Shown here one piece after another: positions 1 to 12,814 of a stretch of DNA of 64,000 bases. The notes under the pieces were generated by a model. That model was not told where the DNA came from. It saw only the letters and a program-made list of their open reading frames with translations, and did no database searches. The stretch comes from Cristatella mucedo (taxonomy: Eukaryota; Bryozoa; Phylactolaemata; Cristatellidae): the NCBI GenBank assembly GCA_009760855.2, contig WPIO01000018.1, positions 5,297,001-5,361,000 on the forward strand, in the 5' to 3' direction. Within the stretch, counting starts at the first letter, position 1, and each line of letters opens with the position of its first letter. The translations under genes and the position numbers were made by a program.

Positions 1-359
1 GGCACTGAAGAGGCACAGCCAATCGTCCCTGTGTCCGTGGGTCAGCATGGCATAAGGCAGCAAAAGGAGTTCGACTTCGGCGACCTTTGTTCCCCCCCCC
101 TCGGGAGATACCTACGAGAGCTGCAAAACACCGTCGACAACAGGTCAGCCTTCAACAGACATCAGGCCGAAAGTGGCCTTAACAGTGAAACTAGGCTGTT
201 GCTAGCTCGGACCAGGCACCGATAGCCATCGATCGCCTGTGCAACCTTAGCCCCCTCCCGACTGCTTCCCTCACCCTTTCTCTGCCAACCGTTAGCAGGC
301 CTGAACCCTGGGCTGGCTCGGATGGTCTGGCTCCTGCCCTGCCAATTGTGAACCGAAGA

Positions 360-612
360 AGTGCTTCCGATAAGTACGCTGAAGCGGAAGAATGAAGGAA
401 CCTGAAGGTCAGTGATAGAGCCTTGAAGTTGATGTGCAGTTAGAGGGGAAACCAAGTGCAGATTGATAAAAAGTGATGCAATGTGGAAGTTGCGACGTTC
501 TACGGCAGACAAGCCTGGCTGCAGTTTTTCATCATCTGTGAGCTTCTTTTTGCATAGCAGTAAGACCGACAAGCAGTGAGCTCCAGAAGTCTAGTCGGAA
601 TTTCAAAAATGC
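360..612 (-). mobile_element. Decayed CR1/L2-like LINE 3' fragment
   Basis: The minus strand encodes a degraded form of the C-terminal block shared by the LINE copies in this window. The residues VERRNFHIASLFINLHLV correspond to the better kept block with core CHITPLLADLHWLPVKQR seen at 63.2 kb. The DNA also matches the sister copies around the words for ARLVCRERRS. No frame is intact. It is a dead, 5'-truncated fragment. The bases to its left (1-360) show nothing I recognise. Confidence 0.55.
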
Positions 613-669
613 AAGTGTAAAATCTTGGTGGCGTTTGGTAGGGTGAGAGAGATAGAGACAGGGGCAAAG

Positions 670-960
670 ACGGAGAGAGACAGACAGGCAGGCAGGCAGG
701 CCGGCAGACAAACAGACAGACCAGACAGACAAACCAGACAGACAGACCAGAGAGACAGACAGACCAGACAGACAGACAGACCAGACAGACAGACCAGACA
801 GACAGACCAGACAGACAGACGGAGACAGACAGTCAAACAGAGAGAAAGAGAAGTAAAAAGAGACACCGAGAGACAGAAACAGAGAGAGACAGAGATCGAG
901 AGAGAGAGACAGAGAGGAGAAAGTGAAAGAGAGGGAGCAAGAGAGACAGAATGAGGGAGG
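670..960. repeat. (GACA)n microsatellite passing into GA-rich tract
   Basis: Imperfect tetranucleotide GACA/CAGA units run to about 840 and are followed by degenerate GA-rich sequence. Long open frames here on both strands (rich in Arg/Gln/Thr or Leu/Ser/Val/Cys) are artefacts of the repeat. Confidence 0.9.
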
Positions 961-1347
961 GAGAGGACGGATGAAGATTACTGACTCTCATTAAACAGCA
1001 GCTGCTGTCCGTATTCCAAACGGCATGCTGCATTAGGCCAACTCGATGCCCAAATTGCTTTACCCAGGTATTGCAATCCACCAGTAGATGGGTGCAGTTT
1101 TGGTTTGTAACTGTGAATTGAAATTTTGCCGTGCTACATCTGCCAGATAATAACAGCTTTTGAAATTACCAGAACTGCAACAGAGTGTGGTACTCTGGGC
1201 TTCGAGGAAGTGAGTTGCACGCGAAGGCTGGTACCGTGGGGACATGCCTGTGTATGGCCATCGAATAGATCGCTCTATCTCTCAGCGACTCAGTTACATT
1301 GACGTTGTCAATGGGCCACCGTCTTTATTGCTGCCGTGCTCTTTATT

Positions 1348-1383
1348 ATATTATCTTATATATATTATCTTTATATATATTAT

Positions 1384-1434
<51 letters not shown>
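1348..1434. repeat. (AT)n microsatellite
   Basis: An almost pure AT dinucleotide run of about 45 bp (1387-1433) is preceded by interrupted TTATATAT blocks. Nothing recognisable was found in the flanks (960-1348 and 1434-2080). Confidence 0.9.
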
Positions 1435-1436
<2 letters not shown>

Positions 1437-2082
1437 ATCTTTATTACTGCCGAGCTCTGCTACCGTAAGTGTACGAGAGTGCGTACACGGCTGTGTCAGC
1501 AAGGCGGTGCCTGCGATTCGTTGGCTCTGCTTCTAGGCTGAGCCAGTTCTACCAGCTCCGTCGGTCGCCTCGCGGCTGTCCGGAACACATGACCAAAACA
1601 CGTGACCGGAACAGCCAGACACCAGTGCCACATTTGGCACATCGTTGCATGGTGGCAGCGCTGCATGGTGTCGGCACGGGTGGGTGGGGGCAGAGGTAGG
1701 CCACCTGCTGAATTCTTGGTCTCATCCCAGTAACTCCCAGAGCCCGGGTCATTGGAATAACAAAAACTAAAATAAATGTACCTCGGAAAGGACTGGCATT
1801 TGCATCTGCTGCAGGTCAGCAGCTGCCACCTGCCTAGACAACTGAGGGGCAAGCATCGAAGCACACCTCGGCAGACCGGGAACTCTGGGTGAACTTTGGG
1901 TGAACCGCGGACCGAAACTACACCAGCACTACCACATTGCAGACGGCATGCCGCTGGCAAGGCAAACGGAAATACTCCAATGACTAATTAAGATAAGATT
2001 GTGTGCTATGCTTACCAAAGGGTTCACGTGGCACTTTACATCGCCAGGCTGGACTACCAGGTTGAAAGTTCAAAGCCTCTTG

Positions 2083-2403
2083 TTGTAATGTAATGTATCT
2101 CCGTCAGTAACTCCACAAAGTCATAAAGACCATGTGGGTGTTACGCAGGAGAGTGTTGTATAGCGCACTCACAGTCTAAGCGACTTTCGGTACGCATTCG
2201 GTAGCCAACAGACTTCGTCTCACGAAACAAAGAGAAAGTGGGAAGCATAGCAGAGTCAGGAGAGCAGTTGAGGTAGTGAGTAGCATGGAAGTAGCAGCTA
2301 AGGACCGCTGAAAAGGATGAGCCATAGTCGGCAGTAGAAGAGTAGTAGTTGTTGCGTAAGAATTGTGGAAGCGAGTTCCACAGCCTAGAGTCGGCTGCTC
2401 CTT
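2083..2403 (-). mobile_element. LINE (family B) 3' end, reversed
   Basis: Read on the minus strand, this is the 3' terminal portion of the LINE family whose better copy ends at 56.56 kb. Shared landmarks are the segment for 'CTACCACAACTGCTC', the run GTCTGTTGGCTACCGAATG, the words CACATGGTCTTTATGACTTTG (CACATAGTCTTTGTGGCTTC in the better copy), and a terminal TACATTACATTACA repeat (here TGTAATGTAATG at 2086). It is non-coding or decayed. Confidence 0.7.
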
Positions 2404-2454
2404 AAACCTCTATTTACGTGGTCAAACTTGTAAATAAATATAACCAACTATACA

Positions 2455-2591
2455 TCATTTGTATAGCTCCCTAAGAGAACACTTAATCTCTATTAAGGTG
2501 CTTTATATATGCCGTGACGAGGCTCGAGCCCAAGACTTTGGCCAGACCTCGGTCGGGGCTAGCACCTTAACCACTGGGCCAAACCAGTGCC
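2455..2591 (-). mobile_element. tRNA-derived SINE, family A
   Basis: On the minus strand the element starts GGCACTGGTTTGGCCCAG and has a tRNA-like head: an A-box-like TGGCCCAGTGG and a B-box-like GGCTCGAGCC. It ends in GAGATTAAGTGTTCTCTTAGG, a close match to the 3' tail of the LINEs in this window. Other copies are at 9.3, 14.8, 22.3 and 58.8 kb. Such a SINE would be transcribed by RNA polymerase III and mobilised by the LINE whose tail it carries; that is inference from structure. Confidence 0.8.
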
Positions 2592-2637
2592 GCATGACCA
2601 TCACTCAAAGCTAGCTCATCAGAGGGGGAAGCTGGCC

Positions 2638-2723
2638 ACAATGATCAAAGGGTATCTCACGAGCATCAAAGGCGGAAAGCACAATGATCAAAGAGTATCT
2701 CACGAGCATCAAAGGCGGAAAGG
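2638..2723. repeat. Tandem duplication, two 43 bp units
   Basis: Two adjacent 43 bp copies start ACAATGATCAAAG and differ at about two bases. They are a simple local duplication with no coding signal. Confidence 0.85.
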
Positions 2724-3384
2724 TTAAGAGTGTAAATGCAGCTTTACAGGGCTCGGCAAGCTGAGAGCAAGCATCCTGAGAGCTAGACTTTGGTTATCAA
2801 TATTTGGTTAACGTCACGTGACGGTAAGCTATCACAGGTGCCAACTACCGGCATCCTACTGCACAGGCAGGAAGGATTGCCTAGACAAGATGCCAAAAAT
2901 GCATGGATCGGTCTTGGCCTCGGCATCCTCATCCAAGCAAGATCGGATTCTCGCTGTCACAGGCGCACACATGGTCGCACGCGTGGACGCACTTTCTGCA
3001 AGCCAGTAAAGCAGCTGTGCGGTTTTACTTCCCAGTTGGTCACCTGGACTCGAGCTGCCAAAGTAGCAAGCGTATGCGACAAGCTCGAGCGGTGCAGCGA
3101 TCGGCGATCGAAAAATCGAACGCTGGCAGATCGGACAAGACGTGACGCCTCCTTCCATTCATCCGTGCCTCGGTGGGCAGCACCGCAATAACTTTTGCCA
3201 AGAGTCGAAGGGACCGAGCGGCAGCGGCAGCACCGGCAGCGGACGTCCGTGGGAGATGCTCACATGTTATCTCCCCCTCCCCGCTTCGCTTCCTCTCTGC
3301 CGCTGCCCGGAGAACGACGGCCATTGCAACGAAGTGGCTGAGAGTGCTGCTGCTTGCTCCTTCCAGCGCTGTGGGTGCATCTAT

Positions 3385-3560
3385 GTGCATGCATGTGCAT
3401 GCATGCATGCATGCACATACCCACTCGCACACATACACGTGCTCGCACGCGAGGGCACGTCTGCGTGGATGCACATACGGACGTGCACGCTCACACAAAT
3501 GTGCGCATGCACAATACCAAAACACACACACACGCACACGCACACTCACACACGAACGCA

Positions 3561-3603
<43 letters not shown>

Positions 3604-3605
3604 GG
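3385..3605. repeat. (TGCA)n/(CA)n alternating purine-pyrimidine tract
   Basis: GCATGCATGCATGCATGCAC is followed by interrupted CACA/CGCA repeats and a pure (CA) run of about 36 bp ending near 3600. Continuous alternating purine-pyrimidine sequence of this kind can adopt Z-DNA; that is general knowledge and not shown here. The segment 2724-3385 contains nothing I can identify. Confidence 0.85.
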
Positions 3606-4444
3606 ACACACCCACATATATACATAGAGAACTGCATGATATCACGTGCTCATATACACGTGTGAACGAATGAACGTAGATTATTAGGTCGTAAGTTGGA
3701 GTCACATTTCGCTCACTGCTTAAGAACAAAAAATTGAGAACTATTTTTAATACTCCGAACAGCATGGGAATGTCCATACCCGCGTCTTGGCCAAAGCGAT
3801 CGAAAGTTTCGGTGACAGAGCTTAGCAGGTGGCGACTCTCCACGTCCTTGGGAGAGACTGCTTTCGTGAAATGATGCCGATACAGTTTCTCTGCAATCGT
3901 AGAACTTGGCAGAGCGCATGTCGGACGACGTCATCGGAGAGCCGCCCGGTGGACCTCCTTCTATCATTCTCACCTCCCGACACCAAGCGTTAACAGCATT
4001 TCTTGACCGTTTCAGAATTATCTTCCGAAAATCCGGAGTTCTTGCAAACATCGAATACGGAAATAGCTCGAACAAAGACCTTTTTAAACCTAATCTGACC
4101 GTTGTTCGACCGCTTCGCTTAAGAGACGTAGTGCCTAGTTACAGTTGCCTAGTTATGTGTGGCCACTTGCAGCTTCCAGCTGCACCCACCAAGCTCCAGT
4201 CGGCCTTCCATTCGCCGACTGTTACGAGCATAGTAGTCTGTCTGCGTTAATTTCATCAAAAGTTACAAACGTGTATATTAGGTATGATCATGCATGCCTA
4301 GTATCGTTACGATACCGTCGTCGAATTGCTTTGCGTGACATGTTTGCAGTTGCTGGGATTCATGCCTCACATTTATCTAAAAGAGCGCCCAGACGGTGCG
4401 GCCAGGGCGATACGGCACCGCTCGCTCGTTCGGTGTTAAAAGCA

Positions 4445-4740
4445 TTGTCTCGTGCCGCCCTGCCCAATATTCCCCGAGGACTGGTGCGAATCACTCGAAC
4501 TACGCGGTCATCAGGCCTACTATTACACCGGCAGTCCAACTTAATGCCTGTCTTTAGAATGGTCGCTCAATGTGTAATAAACCCTAATAATATATAAGAT
4601 GGTTATCGATGGCGATCTCGATCTACTAGCTTTATCCGAGACCTGGCTGAAATCGTCTAACAGTCGGAGACTATAACCGACGCCGCTCCAACCGGTGCTG
4701 ACGATTCGCTTGCTATCACTAAGCATAACGACATGCTTCT
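4445..4740 (+). mobile_element. LINE (family A) 5' endonuclease fragment
   Basis: The plus strand encodes LDLLALSETWLKSSNS, the start of the apurinic-type endonuclease domain of CR1/L2-like LINEs. The preceding 180 bases match the region upstream of the same motif at 13.85-14.06 kb (minus strand). Here the element breaks off after about 50 residues, so only the 5' piece remains. Confidence 0.65.
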
Positions 4741-4793
4741 TTTACAGCATACATAAAGTGTCAAGAAGAGATTACGTTCTCTGACGTTGCAAC

Positions 4794-4915
4794 ATAAGTG
4801 TGTTATGATAATAATAACTATTATATAGAACAATTATACATTACATAATATAATATATAATGTATTATATATTAGTTACTATTGTATATTATGTGTATAA
4901 TAATTATTATTATCA
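4794..4915. repeat. AT-rich imperfect palindrome
   Basis: About 120 bases of A+T form an imperfect inverted repeat. The left arm begins TGATAATAATAACTATTATA and the right arm ends TATAATAATTATTATTATCA, around a centre of ATATAATATATAATGTATTA. This could be a cruciform-prone repeat or a MITE-like relic. I see no transposon family signature or clear target duplication. Confidence 0.6.
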
Positions 4916-5496
4916 CTCGCTATTATTAGGCCCATATCGGTTCTTTCTATTTGATCCTCCCGCAGGATGCTCCTCTCCAGCTAGCTAGGCACAGAAGGTG
5001 CCTTTGTCGGTTCCTTAAAGATAGGGTAAAGTTTTAGCTAGTTCCTCCAGCCCTCTAATAAAACTTAGTAGTACGAGCCGTAGCAGCAATAGTTCGCAGG
5101 GAAGGGATCGATGCTCTACTGGGAGCGATGCTGGACCGCCTCCTGCAGCATTCTAACCTGCCACCTCGTGTTTGCATAACTAGAACGGCCAGGTGTGCGA
5201 AATGTCGGCTTAGAAGCGCACCGTGGCGACTGGTAGCCTGGTACCCTGGCCTACCGAGTGAGCGTAGCAAAAAAGCGACGAGAACTGTACTGACGCGGGC
5301 ACAAAAGAACGCACCGCTCGGGCGCATGTGCGGCGAACCGCGCCGCCGCCGCCTCAACGCCGCCGCTAGCAGCTGTCACGTCGCCGCTCTCGATCGCCAG
5401 GTGGGTGCGGCAGAGGGAGCAGGCTAGCATCGGACCGCCGCTGCTGCGACGCTCGGTCGAGCAGAAGCCTCAACCTTCGCTCGAAAGCTGCCCTTC

Positions 5497-6582
<1,086 letters not shown>

Positions 6583-6594
6583 CCAGGAGCGGTG

Positions 6595-9060
6595 AGCAAA
6601 AAAAAGATGTCACGCGGTGGTAACAGGAGCGGACAGACGCGGGGAGGGGGAGGGGTGCGGGACGCGACAGCCCCGCAGCAGCAAGAGCGCCAGCCGGGCG
6701 GCGGCTGCACCGCCTTCGCTCGGATCGCGGGCCGCGGCGGCCGCTCCGGATCCACCGCTCAGGGCGCGCGACGGTTCCCGTCGCGCGCCCGTAACCGCCC
6801 CGGAAAAGCGGGCGCGCCCACGAGCGACAGCTGTGCGGTCTGGAACGAGGGCGCCGGCGGCGGCTCGCTGTGCGGGCCCGCGCGCGACGGCGCCGCCACT
6901 TGCGCTCTGCTCGACCGTCCGTCCGTCCGTCCGCTCGCCCGGCCCCTCCCCTCTACCGCCGAGTTTGAGAGCTTCTGCTGTCGATGAGGATGCGCCGCCG
7001 CTCGCCAGCTCCAGACTCGCTCGCGCGCCATTCGCGCGCCGCGAAGCGGAAGCGACTACGCAGCTCGGTCGCCGACCGCTTTGCGGTCGCTTCCGAGCAC
7101 GCGGCGGAAGCCGGCGCAAGTACGCGGCGCGAGCCGCGCCGCGCAAGCACAGCACAGCTGAGCGAGCGGCGGCGCGGCTAGCGCGCGCCTCGACCCGGTT
7201 CAAAGTAAATTAAACGCCGCGCACCTGCGCAACATTAATCGACCAACCTTTCGACGGAGCACACCGAAAGGTCATCGCGGCGGGCACGCGACGGGGAGGG
7301 CCCAGGGCTCGGCCTCGCCTCGGCCGCGACTCCCTCTCGCCCTCTCGCTCTGTCCGCGGCACTCGCGGCGCGCCTCCGCTCGCCGCGTAGGAAGGCGGCG
7401 GCGGCGGCCGCCGCCGCCTTCCTTCGCGGCGCGGGGCGCGCTTCTCGCCGCCGCCGCGCTCGGAGCCGCGCCGGCATCGCCGCCGCTGCGTCCGCGCGAG
7501 GCGAGTCAGCGCGCGTGAGTCACGCCTTCCGGGGCCCGACAGTCCTAATTGCCGGGAGACCGGCTCGACGCAGCGGAGCGAGCCGCGAGACATTTGCAAA
7601 CAATTATGCTCGCGGCGAATTGTAAGCGCCAGCGGTCGGTAACCCAGAGAAGCCGATAATAAATGCGGCCTCCGGCTCAGCCGACGCATCGCGTCAGGCG
7701 TGGCCTGCCCTCCCGCCCTCCCCCAGCCTAAACCCCCTCTCGGGTGCGACCGACCGACACCCGGGGCGGTCGCGAGTTCCGGCGAACGCACTGATCTCTA
7801 GCGACTGCTGTGGCTAGATTCGGCGTCTCTCTCGCTCGCGCGCGGGAAGAGGGACGGACGCGCGGCGACGGAAAAGAGGGCGAGCGAGCGCACGCGCGCG
7901 GACGGCGACCGCCGCCGGCTACCGCTAAGCTGCGGCGCGACGGCGTGCCGACGCCGGCGCAGAACAGCGGCGGCGGCAGGCAGCAGCCAAGTGTAAGCGG
8001 GCGGACTGCAGAACGCGGGGTCTTTAGCGCGTCGCTTCGAACATGCAGCCTTTGCACGAATTTCGATCGAGCTGCATTCTCACGCCGCCGGCATGACGAC
8101 AGGACCGGCTGCTGCTGCTGCCGCTGCCGCGTTGCCGCCCAAGAGTCTCGCGGCTGCGGCGCCCGCCGCCGCCGCCTCCGCGGGCGGCGGGGGAGGCGGG
8201 CGCACGCGGAGAAAAGTCTCGCCTACCTCCTCCGATTTCGGGCGGCGTCGCTTCGAGCAGGGCGCCGAGGCAGATCGCCACTGCTGGCCCGTGCGGTAGT
8301 CCGTGCGTGCGCGAGCGCTCTCCGCGGACGTATTTCCGCGCACTGACGACGACGACGACTCTCTCTCCCCGCCAGCTGAACGTACCCGCGGCGACGGGCG
8401 GCCACGCGATGACGTCGCCTTTGGCTTCGCGTAGCCAGCGTCCGCGGATAGCGACTGCGGCGGCCGTCGGTGCGCCGACGGTGCGAACCCAATCAATCTG
8501 CGCGCCACAGGAAGTAAACAGCGGCGTGCGCCGTCGGCTGACGAGGCGAGACTCCTTGGGGGCCCGTGGGGCAGCGTGGAAGGAGGCGTGGCGCCGGCTC
8601 GCTGGCTCGCCAGTGCGGCGACCGCAGGCGCTTCTAACGGAGTGGCTCTCGGGGCCGGCGGCGCCTGTGCATCGGCCCTGCCGCCGCCGCCACCGCCGCC
8701 GCGACGACGGTCTCGCATCGACGCCGGCTCGCTCTCCTCGCGCGCCGTTTCCGGACGCCGTCGGGACGCCGCCGCGGCGCCCTGGACCTCGCGGCGTGCG
8801 TCCCCCACAGACGCCAAGGGCTCGCTCGCTCGGCCGGCCGGCCGTCGACGTCGCCCTGGCGTCGTCTGCCTTCAGTCGCGCGGGGCATTCGTTTGTAACT
8901 TTCTTTGCGATACCAGCAGTAGCTCCGCGCGCGTGAACGAGCGGCACTATCGGCCGGTCGAGCGGAGGCGCACGCGCGGAACGCGACGCCCGCCTTCTCC
9001 AGCGACCGACTGAGCAGCCTGTCGAGGCCACGTGCTCTCCCGCCGGGGCTCGGCGGTAGC
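6595..9060. promoter_or_regulatory. Large CpG-dense GC-rich block (putative promoter region)
   Basis: About 2.5 kb is strikingly GC-rich and full of CpG, unlike the AT-leaning flanks. It contains GCC/GGC runs and sites resembling AP-1 (GTGAGTCAC near 7515) and CRE (ATGACGTCGC near 8408). No transposon similarity was noticed. The composition resembles the block around INPP5A exon 1 (35.6-36.6 kb), so it may be the promoter and first exon of another gene. Many open frames exist on both strands, as expected from GC-rich DNA lacking stops, and none is identifiable. Direction is unknown. Confidence 0.5.
8093..8299 (+). CDS. Possible Ala/Gly-rich first coding exon, unidentified
   Basis: An ATG in a favourable context (GCCGGCATGA) opens a 68-codon frame. 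It has two alanine-rich runs (residues 5-13 and 19-28), a six-glycine run, then a basic RTRRKV segment and a Ser/Thr stretch, SPTSSDFG. Homopolymer runs like this are common in N-termini of animal transcriptional regulators, but I recognise no family. The minus strand is also open over this interval. It could equally be untranslated GC-rich DNA. No clear splice donor was found inside the frame. Confidence 0.15.
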   Translation: MTTGPAAAAAAAALPPKSLAAAAPAAAASAGGGGGGRTRRKVSPTSSDFGRRRFEQGAEADRHCWPVR

Positions 9061-9195
9061 GTCTGCACTATCTCAGGCAGATGCTTGAGTAGATGGAAGT
9101 CGCCCGCTCGAACGGGCGAGCGAGGGGTACGCTGTAAGCAAGAACTGCACTGCAGTTTCGAGCAGCAGATCTGGGTGACAACTGTAGACTCGCAG

Positions 9196-9280
9196 TGTAT
9201 GTGTGTGTGCGTGCGCGTGTGTGTGTGTGTGTGTGTGTGCGTGAGTGTGTGGGTGTGTGTGTGTGCGAGCGCGCGCGTGT
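9196..9280. repeat. (GT)n microsatellite
   Basis: An interrupted TG/CG dinucleotide run lies just upstream of a SINE. Confidence 0.9.
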
Positions 9281-9288
9281 ATTTGCAT

Positions 9289-9450
9289 ATACGCCGGTTT
9301 GGCCCAGTGGTTAAGGTGTTCGCCTTATAAGGCCGAGGTGAAGGTGAATGAATGCGTTAACCGAGGTCGTGGGCCCGAGCCCTGTGGCATATGTGGAGCA
9401 CCTGAATAGAGGTCAAGTTCTCTTAGGGAGCTAAACAAATTAATTTTATA
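9289..9450 (+). mobile_element. tRNA-derived SINE, family A
   Basis: The copy starts ACGCCGGTTTGGCCCAGTGG, has a B-box-like GGGCCCGAGCC, and ends with GGAGCACCTGAATAGAGGTCAAGTTCTCTTAGGG in two adjoining blocks, followed by an AT-rich tail. A small insertion containing GAAGGTGAATGAATGCGTT separates the tRNA-like A and B boxes. From 9450 to 10900 I find only AT-rich sequence (10205-10340) and nothing codable. Confidence 0.8.
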
Positions 9451-11618
9451 TATTTTTATTTATATACAGTGTATATAATAGTTCGTTTGCATAGCATGCT
9501 TAGAGAAATTGACCTCTGTCAATGTGCTCTACAACTCAATACCCAAGGGCTAGTGTGTGCAAATAAGGTAGTGATCGTGTAAAAGCAAGCTAGTTTAATG
9601 GTTCGGCCAGCATGCTAAAGCAAACACGAAGATACTCGCGGTTTTGTGAGAGACTTGTGGCTGTTAGCGTTCACTGAATCGAATACGGGTTCGCGTGCGA
9701 GCGAGAAGCGTGCCGACACACAACGAAAGACTCTTTAGCGAAGGGGAAGCTGACCGGAGCGGATGCGTCCTTAGTTGAGAATTATAGGATGCCAAGATCG
9801 GTGCAGGAAGTGACCGCACCCGGAAGCAAGCTCCTGACTTTTGGCGCGGACAAGCCGTCTGCGGAGCCGAGGAGCTCGGGCGGTTGGGGAACACGTGACT
9901 AGAGCACGTGACTGGAGGAGGAGCAGTACCGCGGAGGTCGGATAGGCCGGAGGTTAGGCTAGCAAGCGAATTGGCCTGCAGGTCGGACTGAGAATTTCGG
10001 ACTCCAGTCGACACTCGATCGGGAGGCGGCGAAGCTCACATAGAAGTTGTGCGATGCAGCAGCAGCAGCCCGGTGACGGCGGACTAAAAGCACGCGCGGG
10101 CGTATAAAGATCAGCATGCACCTACGTACTGCGATGCCGCCGCAGTGCGGTTGAGCCTCTGCTCTGCTCACTGCGAATTTGCAGTTAAACTCAACCGACA
10201 TATTATTGCCCTTTAGCATATTATTATATTATATAGTATATAATATAATAGACTTACATATTATTATATAATTATAATTAGTTATTATTATATGTTAGTT
10301 AATTATCTTATAGCATGTTATTATATCATTGCCCTTTAGCCTACTACTACTACTACAAGGCAGCTCTTTTCTCATTAACTGGCCTTAAGCGTGTGTAGCC
10401 TCAACCGACGAGTGGCTGCTGTGACTTTTTTTCCAGAGCGCGACATTCGCGTTGACGTTCGAAGTAAGGGTCAGCTTGCAGAACTGAGAGAAAAAAAAGA
10501 CATTTTCTTGACAGCGAAGAGGTACCCCGGGAGTTGGCAACTGTTGAACTCGGCTGAGCGCTGAGTGCATTGGACGGCCTGCTGTCTACGGGTCAGGGGT
10601 TATCGTGGCTTCGAAATCGTGGCCCCACGGATCGAGCTGCCGTTGTAAGTGGCTTCATGAGGGTCGATGGGCCGGCTTGCACTCGTCATAAACGTTGAAG
10701 AAATAATGAGGAAATAATTACTCGAGAGTTTTTTTGTTACTGAAATTGCGTCATGTTTTCGTACTCTTCGATACAGCTGCAGCTTGACACTCCAAATTAA
10801 TCAATCTACCTGAATAAAAATGTGAATGCACATTCGGTGCTTTCGGACGTTAGCACAAGTCACTGCTGAATCGCTAGCCAGCGCTGACCAATTGGAAGAA
10901 TCTGAACCTCTCTCTCTCTAGATACTTTGGAAATGCTCTACGCAGAAAGCATTACCAGTTAATTGGTGGTAACATCCGCAAGCAGCAGGCATAGTGTAAG
11001 TAGGTATCACGTGCATGCGAAGAACGAATCACCAAGACCCACAAATGTTTAAACGTCGTGTCAGGGGACGTTGTGAGGAGCGTTGGTAGTGAGCTCCGGG
11101 CTTTGGGAGCAGAGGAACTAAAGGCACCGGCGGTTTCTTCAGCTGTTTTGAGGCTCGTGCGGGGCGTGGCTCTATACGATCTGATAGGTAGGCTGGAGAC
11201 AGAGAATGAAGTCCATTAAAAGTAAGTGACAAAACCTTGAAGTCAATGCGCTGCTTGATTGGGAGCCAGTGCAGGTCGGCGAAAAGTGATGTGATGTGGC
11301 AACTTCGACGCTCAAGACACAAGCCTAGCTGCAGAGTTTTAAACCAACTATAGGCGCCTGATTGCACATGGTGGAAGACAAGCAAGCACTGAGTTACAGA
11401 AGTCGAGATGGGATGTTACAAATGCACGAATCAATTTTGATGCAACATTCCTGTCTAAGCAAGCCCGAATTTTGGCAATGTTATGTAGCTGAAAGTAGGC
11501 AGACTTGATTGCGGAGCTGATTTAGTCACCTAACCAAAGTTCACTTTAGAACAAGACACCTAGATTCTGTGCAGATTCAACAGGAGATATGCTGGCATAG
11601 CCGATATGGAGTGTTAGG

Positions 11619-12074
11619 TTATACCAATTTCTGAATCACACTTTGTTTGCCCATAACTAGTAGGTTGGTTTTGTCGTCATTCAATTTAAGAAAGTTTGCT
11701 GCCATCCATGTGCGGATATCATCAATACATGCAGCGAGGGTGTGCAGAGAACTACACGTGCTGGAGGGCTGTGAGGGATCAACGCAAAGGTTCAACTGAG
11801 TGTCATATGCATAGAAGTGAAAGCGTAGATTGTGCTTGGCGATCACATTGGCAAGAAGGAGAGTATACACTGTGAAAAGAAGCGGACCGAGCACACAGCC
11901 CTGAGGCATCCCGCGCTTGAGTGGCTCTCCAGGATTGACCTTTGTCCTTTGTTCACGTAAGTAGTCAGGAGACTGAGGCCACTGAGATAGAACCTGAACC
12001 ATTGCCCGTATGCCAGGGCGAGATGCGATACGCTGAAGAAGGACTTTGTGATCGTTAGTATCGAATGCTGCCAA
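11619..12074 (-). pseudogene. Reverse transcriptase domain of the family A LINE
   Basis: About 150 open codons hold RT motifs in order: AAFDTNDH (first catalytic Asp region), the PQG block GMPQGCVLGPLLF, the box FYAYDTQL, and WMAANFLKLN with KTNLLVMG. In active family members the central box is F/Y-A-D-D; here the first aspartate is replaced by tyrosine, so polymerase activity is not expected. The frame ends before the conserved C-terminal block, showing decay downstream as well. Confidence 0.8.
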
Positions 12075-12501
12075 AAGATCAAGCAGAACAACCAGAGAGA
12101 CTTAACCCAAGTCTGCATTCCTGAGAAGGTCATTATATACCCAAAGTAATGCTGACCCTGTGGAGTGAGTAGCTCTAAACGCAGACTGCAATTTACTTGC
12201 TAGGTTTGAGGTCTTAATAACACAGTTCAATTAGTCTGCCACAACCCATTCTAGTGTCTTTGATAGGAACAGTAGAAAGGAAACTGGAGCGAATCTTGTC
12301 GGATCCTCTCGGTCTAGCATTGCTTTCTTTATTAGTAGCCCAACAGCAGCCTTTTTGCGGGACAAGACCTGATGCCAAGGAAATATTTAATATGCTAGTT
12401 ATGCATGGCAGCAGTAGATGTAAGCATCGTAGAAGTATGACAGTAAGAATATGGTCTAGAGGAATAGTAGCATTATTTGACTGGTAGATAAATTTCGGGA
12501 T

Positions 12502-12583
12502 AATAATAATAGTACACTTGATAAAGTGCCCTGAGAGAACTTGATCTCTTTCTAGGCGCTTTACATTTGCCGCAAAGGAAAAG
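12502..12583 (-). mobile_element. LINE 3' tail-only insertion
   Basis: (ATT)n plus about 75 bases of LINE 3' end, bounded internally by the TTTGCCGCAAAGG sequence. It interrupts the larger LINE in the same orientation. The matching core reads CACTTGATAAAGTGCCCTGA. Confidence 0.75.
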
Positions 12584-12814
12584 GTCACACGTTGCCTAAT
12601 TGAGCGCAGACATCGAGGTAGTGCACGGAATCGATGGACGAGAGTCGTGTGCTGATGTATTTCAAAAAGCAGGCATCCAGAGGAGACGCTGCAATCTTAG
12701 GGATTTACTCTTTGATCTTGGCTATCTTGCTGACAAAGAAGCTAGAGAAGCGATGGAATAGGTCACCACAAGGACCACTTGGTAAGAAGCTAACCTGGGA
12801 GTGGTTAAGTTTGA

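Noticed and set aside
3040-3843. A 267-codon minus-strand frame
   Set aside because: Its middle is the (CA)n/(TGCA)n tract, and the ends show no family resemblance.
6610-9031. Many 100-300 codon frames on both strands of the CpG-rich block
   Set aside because: GC-rich DNA has few stop codons; the frames overlap each other on both strands and are compositionally biased. Only one was kept, at low confidence.
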